A DNA stretch of 10,066 nt, taken from JBBIJR01 sp037445875. GTDB taxonomy: Bacteria > CLD3 > SB21. Below the pieces are notes generated by a model, which searched no databases, was not told the DNA's origin, and worked only from the letters and a program-made list of their open reading frames with translations. Both the position numbers and the translations under genes were made by a program. Every line of letters begins with the position of its first letter. Position 1 is the stretch's first letter. The stretch is from contig JBBIJR010000107.1 of assembly GCA_037445875.1 (NCBI GenBank), positions 1 to 10,066 of the forward strand, read 5' to 3'. Positions 1 through 5,621 of the stretch are shown piece by piece.

Positions 1-2
1 CG

Positions 3-353
3 ACCGTCGAGATTCTCGAGAACGAATCGTATGACCGCATCGACTTTGCGACCAAGTCCATGCCTCTCGTCGTAAAGGTCCTGGACCATCACGGCAAGCC
101 GGTCAAGAATGCCAGTCTGGTCTGCCGTCTGCACGAGATCGTGGCGAAAAAACCGACCGCGACGACGTCTAAAGTCTCGGCGTTCGTGCTCAAGGGCGAC
201 CGGTACGAGGCAACCATCAGCGGACTGAAGGACGCTTCGTATCGCGTGGAAGTCTTCGACGCGGCCCACCTGGAGATCTTCGATTGCGCGGAGAATCCGG
301 ACAATCCCCATCCGGCGGCGGTCATCGAAGGGATGAACGTCTCCTTTCAGTAG
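3..353 (+). CDS. 3' end of an unidentified protein with a probable beta-sandwich domain (5' partial)
   Basis: The reading frame is open from the window edge to the TAG at 351-353, giving at least 116 residues. I treat it as the C-terminus of a longer gene, because the first ATG (position 60) has no ribosome binding site and the residues before it read as ordinary protein. The visible part alternates hydrophobic and polar residues. It carries 'VVKVLDHHGKPVKNASL' followed by a second strand-rich half ending 'YRVEVFDAAHLEIF', which is the texture of a single Ig-like or carboxypeptidase-regulatory-like beta-sandwich domain ('D..GKPV..A' is common in such folds). I recognise no catalytic motif and cannot name the family. 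It is followed by a hairpin at 373-417, so it probably ends a transcription unit separate from the genes that follow. The frame is secure; the function is unknown. Confidence 0.6.
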   Translation, partial: TVEILENESYDRIDFATKSMPLVVKVLDHHGKPVKNASLVCRLHEIVAKKPTATTSKVSAFVLKGDRYEATISGLKDASYRVEVFDAAHLEIFDCAENPDNPHPAAVIEGMNVSFQ

Positions 354-372
354 CATCCTCCGGCGAGATGTC

Positions 373-417
373 AAGCCCCGTGGTCGGCGGTTCCGAGGAA
401 CGACGTCCACGGGGTTT
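373..417 (+). terminator. Strong hairpin, possible intrinsic terminator
   Basis: An 11-base-pair inverted repeat pairs 373-383 (AAGCCCCGTGG) with 407-417 (CCACGGGGTTT), with one G-U wobble. The 23-base loop holds a second small hairpin (GTTC at 390-393 with GAAC at 398-401). It sits 20 bases after the stop of the partial gene and 16 bases before the next start codon. The 3' arm ends in TTT, followed by CGAGTTTAGG, so the U-tract is short and interrupted. It may be an intrinsic terminator of modest strength or a processing/stability hairpin. The repeat is visible directly; the role is inferred. Confidence 0.55.
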
Positions 418-432
418 CGAGTTTAGGACCTG

Positions 433-2133
433 ATGAAACGAATCCTTGTGATGACCGTCGTGGGCCTTCTGCAGGTGCGCTGTGCGGCCATGGGACCGCC
501 AACCGGCGGTCCGGAAGACAAGACGCCGCCGGTCGTGCTGTCCACCCTCCCGACCGACGATTCCGTCCGGGTGGACCGAAACAGCCCCATAGAAGTGCTT
601 TTCAGTGAGAAGATGAATCGCGAATCCGTTGAACGTGCGCTGTTCCTCGCTCCTCATACGGCGAACCGGCCCGAGCTGCGGTGGGACAAGAACACGCTTA
701 TGATCGTGCTCAAGGATTCTCTGCCCGCACAGCGCACGTGTGTGGTGACGCTGGGTACGGATGCGAAAGACGTTCACAACAACGGCATGGTGCGCGCGTA
801 TACATTTGCGTTTTCGACGGGAGACAGCATCGATCAGGGTTCGATCAGGGGCCGCGTTGTACATGAGTCAAGGAAGAACGTGACGGTCGGAGCGTACCGC
901 TTCGATGAAGCCGGGACATTCGACGACAGTGTCGTTTATCGACGCGGACCGGACTATGCCACCCAGGCCGATGCCAAGGGGAGATATGAGCTCGCGTACC
1001 TGGCGCCGGGCAAATACCGATTGATCGCGATGGTGGATACGGACGACGACGGTCTGTATACGCCCGGCGCAGACGGTATCGGCATGACGTTCCAAGATGC
1101 CTACCTCCGGCCCGGAAGCATGTTTGCCTCCTCCGTGGACTTCATGCTTTCTATGGAGGACACCACACGGTTTGTGGCGCTGTCGGCCGAGGCCATCAGC
1201 CGTCGAACGGTCCGCGTAAGCCTTAACCGCGCGCTTCGGGCGCCTCTGTACTTTGAAGACGGCCGCGACTTTGTGGGTCTCCGCGATCGCGTGGAGATCG
1301 TGGACAGTCTTTACGGTACGGCCGTCCCGGTCCTGGACGCCTATCTGCATACCGCCGCGTCCAACGACGTGCGGCTGTTGACCGAGCCGCTGGATACCGG
1401 CCGGACCTATCATGTCCGAATTTACGGATGGATCTCCTCGGCGGGAGATACGTTGTCGCAAGTCCTGCGCATCGAGGGACCGTTCGACGGCGACGCTGTT
1501 GCTGCAACGTATGAGTGGGTGGCCGCCGGAGGCCGGGCCGGTTTTCTTTCGTTGGACCCGGTCGTTTTCCGTTTTGACAGGGGCGTATCCCGGCACGACT
1601 GGGAGAAGTTCTTCGGCGTTCGGGATACGCTTGGCCATTCCGTCCCTGGAAGATTTCAGTGGAGGAATTCCAGTTACGTCCGATTTGTTCCTACGCGCCC
1701 TTACGAAAGCAGGATGCCGTACACGATCACGGTGCAGACGGACTCGATCCGGGACTGGGAGGGCATGGTTCTCGGCGACACGGCAACCGTGTTGACGTTC
1801 TATACGTTCAAGCGGGACAGCCTCGGAGTCGTGAGCGGGGAAATCCAAGACACCGTTCGCGATGGCCGGTACGTACTCCAGTGTCGTAACCTCACGAGGG
1901 ACGGGAGGGGTTATGAGCAAACGTTGGAGGCGCCGGGCCGATTCGAGATAACCGATGTGATACCCGGACGGTATCAAGTGACGGCATTTCGCGACCGTGA
2001 CGGAAACGGCGTATATTCCTACGGACGCATCAGTCCGGCGGTGTTTGCCGAGTCGTTTGCCTCGTACCCGGATACGGTGACCGTCCGACCTAATTGGGAA
2101 ACCGCAAATGTCGTTTTACGCTTTGGTCCCTAA
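433..2133 (+). CDS. Ig-like (SbsA/Big_5-type) domain surface protein, probable lipoprotein
   Basis: The 566-residue protein begins at ATG 433, with AGGA at 425-428 as ribosome binding site and an in-frame stop at 424-426 that limits the start. Residues 1-17 form a basic-then-hydrophobic signal sequence ending at Cys17. Next comes 'AAMGPPTGGPEDKTPPVV', a hallmark entry into the SbsA-type Ig-like domain of Bacteroidota-group lipoproteins. That domain covers roughly residues 28-130 ('NSPIEVLFSEKMNRESV' to 'YTFAFSTGDS'). A carboxypeptidase-regulatory-like module follows at about 137-215 ('SIRGRVV', 'GRYELAYLAPGKYRLIAM', 'DTDDDGLYTPG'). A less defined middle follows, with a second Ig-like segment near 370-460. 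A similar 'APGRFEITDVIPGRYQV ... DRDGNGVYSYG' module lies near 495-540. The D-x-D-x-D runs may bind calcium. No enzymatic motif is seen. The lipobox is atypical: Q-V-R before Cys17. The exact role is unknown; a surface or periplasmic structural protein is likely. It sits 15 bases before the FHA gene. Confidence 0.85.
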   Translation: MKRILVMTVVGLLQVRCAAMGPPTGGPEDKTPPVVLSTLPTDDSVRVDRNSPIEVLFSEKMNRESVERALFLAPHTANRPELRWDKNTLMIVLKDSLPAQRTCVVTLGTDAKDVHNNGMVRAYTFAFSTGDSIDQGSIRGRVVHESRKNVTVGAYRFDEAGTFDDSVVYRRGPDYATQADAKGRYELAYLAPGKYRLIAMVDTDDDGLYTPGADGIGMTFQDAYLRPGSMFASSVDFMLSMEDTTRFVALSAEAISRRTVRVSLNRALRAPLYFEDGRDFVGLRDRVEIVDSLYGTAVPVLDAYLHTAASNDVRLLTEPLDTGRTYHVRIYGWISSAGDTLSQVLRIEGPFDGDAVAATYEWVAAGGRAGFLSLDPVVFRFDRGVSRHDWEKFFGVRDTLGHSVPGRFQWRNSSYVRFVPTRPYESRMPYTITVQTDSIRDWEGMVLGDTATVLTFYTFKRDSLGVVSGEIQDTVRDGRYVLQCRNLTRDGRGYEQTLEAPGRFEITDVIPGRYQVTAFRDRDGNGVYSYGRISPAVFAESFASYPDTVTVRPNWETANVVLRFGP

Positions 2134-2136
2134 CGC

Positions 2137-2142
2137 AAGGAG
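2137..2142 (+). promoter_or_regulatory. Ribosome binding site of the FHA gene
   Basis: AAGGAG lies 6 bases before the ATG at 2149 and just after the stop of the preceding gene. It is the clearest Shine-Dalgarno sequence in the first half of the window and fixes the FHA start. Its position supports translation from the same mRNA as the Ig-like gene. Confidence 0.7.
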
Positions 2143-2148
2143 CCGACC

Positions 2149-2529
2149 ATGACTGTGTACTACTTATATCAACTCGACAGCGGCAAGAATCTCCGCATTG
2201 AGGAGAACCAGGAGATCACGATCGGACGGGCCTTTGACAATAAGGTCGTGGTGGACGATCCGTCCGTCTCACGGCACCACGCTGTGATCCGGTGGAAGAA
2301 GGGACAAATGTACCTTACCGATCTGAAAAGCACGAACGGCACCAATGTAAACGGAGAGCGAGTGACCGACGACTATTATTATGAACTTAACTACTCGGAC
2401 GAAGTGACGGTCGGCAATGTCCGGTTCAAGATTCTGGATGAGGAAAGCGTCATCGGGAAGAACTTTGCCGACAACAAGATGCCCCCGAAAACGGTTGTGG
2501 TAAAACCGGATGACCGGAAAAAGTCCTAA
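2149..2529 (+). CDS. FHA (forkhead-associated) domain protein
   Basis: This 126-residue protein is essentially one FHA domain plus a short basic tail. The fold's conserved signature is intact: G26-R27, S41-R42-H43-H44 ('SVSRHHAVIRW'), then S61-T62-N63-G64-T65 and N68-G69 ('KSTNGTNVNG'). In the FHA family these residues (R27, S41, T62/N63) form the pocket that binds phosphothreonine peptides. The domain runs from about residue 5 to 98. The tail (about 100-126) is charged and includes 'PPKTVVVKPDDRKKS'. No signal peptide or membrane segment is present, so it should act in the cytoplasm as a phospho-dependent adaptor. No Ser/Thr kinase or phosphatase is encoded in the window, so the partner must be elsewhere. 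It is followed after 13 bases by the TPR gene, suggesting co-expression. Family assignment is very secure; the partner is unknown. Confidence 0.93.
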   Translation: MTVYYLYQLDSGKNLRIEENQEITIGRAFDNKVVVDDPSVSRHHAVIRWKKGQMYLTDLKSTNGTNVNGERVTDDYYYELNYSDEVTVGNVRFKILDEESVIGKNFADNKMPPKTVVVKPDDRKKS

Positions 2530-2542
2530 CCAAAGGGTCTGC

Positions 2543-4153
2543 ATGAGAAACCTCCTTCTGACGGGCAGTATGGTCGTTCTCCTCGTCGGTTTTTCCGGTC
2601 GTAAAGCCGTTGTGGAGCGGACAGACACAACGAAACCGAAACCCGTTGCCGAGGATCGAATCGTACCGGTCGTGGAGACCGCAGACACGGCTTCGGCAGC
2701 GGTCGACACTGCGGGAACCCGAACTTCTACTGAGGCCGGTTCTGAAATGGATCCGACGCAACTTCGGGGACTGGCAATGGATCTGTTCATGGCGGAACGG
2801 TACGACGAAGCGCTCCCGTTGTGGCTGAGGCTATCCCGCGTCGCGGACTCGAAGGCCGAATCGGCAGCCGAGGCCCATTATGTACTGGGCAGCATTTTCT
2901 TCCATAAAGGGGAGTATGCCAGAGCCGAATCGGAGTACCGGTTGTCCCTCCATGCAGACAGCCTGATGGTTGATGCGCACCAGGACCTCGGGCTGACCTA
3001 TTTTGTGAAGGGCGATTACGACAAAGCCCTGCGCTTCTTCCAAAACGTACTGACGATCCTGCCGGGCGACTCCGAAGCCACATACTGGGTCAATTATTCA
3101 CTGGGAACGAAAGCAATGGAAGAAGGCCTCAGCCATTTCAACCTGGAGGAGTACGACCGGGCGGTTCTTTCGTTTGAGACGGCGTTGCGATACTTGGAGT
3201 CCGATACGGCCGCGAGTTTTAAGATCCACTACTTTATCGGTAAATCGCATGTCGAACGGTTCGAATACGACGAGGCGCTCGTGTCTTACCTGCGTTGTGT
3301 GGCCCTGAACCCCAACTCGGCAGAGGCGTATACCGAGTTGGGCAGTGTGTATTTCGCCAGCAGCGAATTCGACCGGGCCATCGAAGCCAACCGCAGGGCG
3401 CTGGAGATCCAACCGGAATACCCCAAGGCACACAATAATCTCGGGTATCTTTATTTCTCCCTGGCCAATTCGTACAGCGTCAACCAACAGCAGGACAAAG
3501 CGACCGGGTATTACGAACTGGCGCTGGAGCTGTTCGAACGCGCTTTGACGCTGGATCCGGGTCTCGAAGCCACGCGGAGGAATATGGACCACGTGCGGAA
3601 GATCCTCAGCGGGGATCGGAAGGTCGCCGCGTACACCATGCTGCAGCAGGCGAGGCGCACGGACAACGGCCGCGACAAGATCCGGCAGTATCGGACCATC
3701 CTGGCCGAAGACTCCACCTACGACGACGCGTACAACAATCTGGGGGTAGCCTATTTCTTTGAAGGTCACGCGGACAGCGCCATTGCGATTCTGGAGAAGG
3801 CGCTGCGGATCAACCCTTTCAACCCGCAGGCGCACAACAACGTCGGTTATATCCTCGGCACCGCTCACCGGTACGACGAAGCCCTGCGGCACCTGTTCAT
3901 CGCGATCCAGATCAAGCGCGATTATCTCGATGCCTACGTCAATCTGGGATACGTATACATGTGGAAGGAGGACTTTGCCAATTCCCGGAAGATCTGGAGC
4001 CAGCTCCTCAAGCTCAATCCGAGCAACAAGCACGCGCGAAAGGGGCTGGAGGAAATGGAGCGCCGGGAGCGGATGATCAAATCAGGCGAAAGCACTACGA
4101 CCATCGAGATCCATGACGACGTCGGGGCGCCGAACGAAAACGGACATCCCTGA
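2543..4153 (+). CDS. Exported TPR-repeat protein
   Basis: I place the start at ATG 2543 (536 residues), where AAAGGG at 2532-2537 provides a ribosome binding site. An in-frame ATG at 2510 lies inside the FHA gene, lacks such a site and would put polar residues before the signal sequence. Residues 1-19 (MRNLLLTGSMVVLLVGFSG) are a signal peptide, followed by a Thr/Pro/Ala/Glu-rich linker to about residue 65. From about 70 to 520 there are nine or ten tetratricopeptide repeats, e.g. 'AEAHYVLGSIFFHKGEY', 'VDAHQDLGLTYFVKGDY', 'PKAHNNLGYLYFSLANS', 'DDAYNNLGVAYFFEGHA', 'PQAHNNVGYILGTAHRY'. One repeat near 300-335 carries an insertion of about ten residues, and a degenerate region at about 345-385 splits the array in two. 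TPR arrays are protein-protein scaffolds; with a signal peptide this one probably works in the periplasm or at a membrane. The residue where a lipoprotein Cys is expected is Arg20. No enzymatic domain is seen. Confidence 0.9.
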   Translation: MRNLLLTGSMVVLLVGFSGRKAVVERTDTTKPKPVAEDRIVPVVETADTASAAVDTAGTRTSTEAGSEMDPTQLRGLAMDLFMAERYDEALPLWLRLSRVADSKAESAAEAHYVLGSIFFHKGEYARAESEYRLSLHADSLMVDAHQDLGLTYFVKGDYDKALRFFQNVLTILPGDSEATYWVNYSLGTKAMEEGLSHFNLEEYDRAVLSFETALRYLESDTAASFKIHYFIGKSHVERFEYDEALVSYLRCVALNPNSAEAYTELGSVYFASSEFDRAIEANRRALEIQPEYPKAHNNLGYLYFSLANSYSVNQQQDKATGYYELALELFERALTLDPGLEATRRNMDHVRKILSGDRKVAAYTMLQQARRTDNGRDKIRQYRTILAEDSTYDDAYNNLGVAYFFEGHADSAIAILEKALRINPFNPQAHNNVGYILGTAHRYDEALRHLFIAIQIKRDYLDAYVNLGYVYMWKEDFANSRKIWSQLLKLNPSNKHARKGLEEMERRERMIKSGESTTTIEIHDDVGAPNENGHP

Positions 4154-4168
4154 GGAGCATTCAGCAGC

Positions 4169-5254
4169 ATGATCCACGCGGTTATCATGGCAGGCGGGGT
4201 GGGTACACGATTCTGGCCCCGCAGCCGGGCCTTGCAGCCCAAGCAATTCTTGAACATTCTCGGCGAGCGGAGCATGCTGCAGATGACCGTCGATCGCCTG
4301 AACGGCCTGGTTGAGCGTAACCGGATTCTGGTGGTGACGAACGCGCAGCAGGCGGGCATAGCGGCGGAACAGCTCCCGCAGTTGCCTCCCGGACACATCC
4401 TGGCGGAACCGGTGGGACGCAATACGGCCCCCTGCATCGGGCTCGCCGCCCNNNNNNNNNNTCATACCCAGCGGGTGGATCCCGAGGGGGTGATGGTGGT
4501 TCTGGCAGCCGATCATTTGATCGAACCCGCGGACCGGTTCTGTGCCCAGATCCGGTTCGCCGCCCACATCGCAACGACGACCGGGGCTTGCGTCACGATC
4601 GGTATCGCGCCCGGCAGGCCCGAAACGGGATACGGATATATCCAGTACCGCCCGGACGATGCGATCGAGCAGGACGGTCAGGCGGCGTTTCGGGTGAAGA
4701 CCTTTGCGGAAAAGCCAAACTACGAGACGGCCCGGCGATTCCTCGAAAGCGGCGATTTCCTGTGGAACAGCGGCATGTTCGTCTGGAAAGCCTCCACCAT
4801 ACGGGCTCTCATTGCCGAATTCATGCCGGAACTGCACGAGGGTCTCGAGGTAGTCCGACCAACGCTGGGAACGGCAGCATACGATGACGTGTTGTCCCGC
4901 GTGTACCGGAGCCAGAAGAGCGTATCGATCGACTACGGTGTGATGGAGTTTGCACGAGACGTCTTTGTCGTCCGGGGAGACTTCCGGTGGAACGACGTCG
5001 GGAGCTGGGAGGAGGTCTATCAGCTTTCGACCAAGGACGAACTCGGGAACGTCCTCGTCGGTGAGCATGTGACCGTGGATGCCGCCAATACCCTCGTCCA
5101 TTCGCCGGAGAAGGCCGTGGCCCTGGTCGGTGTTCGCGATCTGATCGTCGTGGAGACCCCGGATGCCCTCCTCATTTGCCACCGCAACCGGGCGCAGGAC
5201 GTAAAGAAGGTCACCGATGAATTGAAGCAGCGCGGCAAGAATGAGCTTTTATAA
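4169..5254 (+). CDS. manC: Mannose-1-phosphate guanylyltransferase (GDP-mannose synthesis), with assembly gap
   Basis: The enzyme joins GTP and mannose-1-phosphate to give GDP-mannose and pyrophosphate, in the cytoplasm, supplying mannose (and often fucose or related sugars) to surface polysaccharides. The nucleotide-binding signature is at residues 9-28 ('GGVGTRFWPRSR', then P24-K25-Q26-F27). Further family motifs are 'EPVGRNTAPCIGLAA', 'VVLAADH', 'ETGYGYIQY', 'VKTFAEKPN', 'WNSGMFVW', 'SIDYGVME' and 'FRWNDVGSWEE'. At about 360 residues it is the short form, ending with 'LLICHRNRAQDVKKV' and lacking the C-terminal phosphomannose isomerase domain of long ManC/AlgA proteins. GAGGAG at 4152-4157 overlaps the stop of the TPR gene and lies 11 bases from ATG 4169, suggesting linked translation. 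Ten Ns at 4452-4461 interrupt the gene; the frame is the same on both sides. Substrate preference for mannose over other sugars rests on family resemblance only. Confidence 0.93.
   Translation: MIHAVIMAGGVGTRFWPRSRALQPKQFLNILGERSMLQMTVDRLNGLVERNRILVVTNAQQAGIAAEQLPQLPPGHILAEPVGRNTAPCIGLAAXXXXHTQRVDPEGVMVVLAADHLIEPADRFCAQIRFAAHIATTTGACVTIGIAPGRPETGYGYIQYRPDDAIEQDGQAAFRVKTFAEKPNYETARRFLESGDFLWNSGMFVWKASTIRALIAEFMPELHEGLEVVRPTLGTAAYDDVLSRVYRSQKSVSIDYGVMEFARDVFVVRGDFRWNDVGSWEEVYQLSTKDELGNVLVGEHVTVDAANTLVHSPEKAVALVGVRDLIVVETPDALLICHRNRAQDVKKVTDELKQRGKNELL
4452..4461. other. Assembly gap of ten Ns inside manC
   Basis: Ten undetermined bases lie between codons for 'IGLAA' and 'HTQRVDPEG'. A run of exactly ten is a common placeholder rather than a measured length. 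Replacing ten Ns by one base keeps the frame and gives LAA-x-HTQRVDPEG, which fits my recollection of the family's spacing better than four extra residues would. Confidence 0.95.
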
Positions 5255-5260
5255 GTGAGT

Positions 5261-5268
5261 TATTTTTG
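5261..5268 (+). promoter_or_regulatory. Possible -7 promoter element (TAnnTTTG type)
   Basis: TATTTTTG matches the Bacteroidota primary-sigma -7 consensus TAnnTTTG and lies 35 bases before ATG 5304. It sits in the AT-rich part (about 5246-5282) of the 49-base spacer after manC, in an otherwise GC-rich window. No good -33 TTG partner is visible about 19 bases upstream, so the match is weak. It could drive the 98-residue gene, uvrC and the genes after them. Confidence 0.25.
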
Positions 5269-5303
5269 TTATTCTGGATGTAATCTCCACAGCGGCCCGG
5301 ACT

Positions 5304-5600
5304 ATGAAGAAAGAACGAATTCTCGAAGCTCTCGAAGAGATCGCCGAACAACTGAATTTCCGTATACGGCACGAAAAAGGCGATTTTGCGGGCGGAACGT
5401 GCATCAAGGAAAGTGAGCCCATGATCGTGCTGAACAAGCGCCACATGATCGACCGCCGGATCGGGGTGCTGGCGAGGGAGATTGCTTCGTTTGATCTCGC
5501 CGGCCTGGAGGTGCCTGCGCCGGTCCTGAAGATCATCGAGAGCGAACGGAAGCGCTCCTCGCAGGAGGAGATCGAAGAAATCCAGGACACCGAGGATTGA
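5304..5600 (+). CDS. Small uncharacterised protein, probably conserved in the lineage
   Basis: This 98-residue acidic/basic-rich protein starts at ATG 5304 without a clear ribosome binding site. Residues 1-17 look like an amphipathic helix (MKKERILEALEEIAEQL). Then comes a short strand region with 'FRIRHEKGDFAGGTC', then 'PMIVLNKRHMIDRRIGVLA', and a helix to about residue 85 leading to a charged, probably disordered tail rich in Glu. There is no signal peptide or membrane segment, so it should be cytoplasmic. The motif block G-G-x-C plus I-V-L-N-K-R-x(5)-R-I-x-V-L-A looks conserved in character, and I recall similar small proteins in Bacteroidota-type genomes, but I cannot name a domain or function. 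It lies 21 bases before uvrC and shares its frame, suggesting co-transcription with that repair gene. A real gene is likely from its codon pattern, its spacing and the absence of a competing frame. Confidence 0.75.
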   Translation: MKKERILEALEEIAEQLNFRIRHEKGDFAGGTCIKESEPMIVLNKRHMIDRRIGVLAREIASFDLAGLEVPAPVLKIIESERKRSSQEEIEEIQDTED

Positions 5601-5621
5601 GTCGTACCGCAAAGCAAACGA

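Noticed and set aside
60..353. ATG at 60 as the true start of the first gene
   Set aside because: No ribosome binding site precedes it and the frame is open and protein-like to the window edge, so the gene more likely begins outside the window.
830..850. Tandem repeat TCGATCAGGG at 830-839 and 841-850
   Set aside because: Only two short copies, within the coding sequence of the Ig-like protein (D-Q-G-S-I-R-G), and no further copies were noticed. It is probably chance or a small local duplication.
2510..2542. Upstream ATG at 2510 as start of the TPR protein
   Set aside because: It would overlap the FHA gene by 20 bases, has no ribosome binding site, and would place eleven polar residues before a signal peptide that starts properly at ATG 2543.
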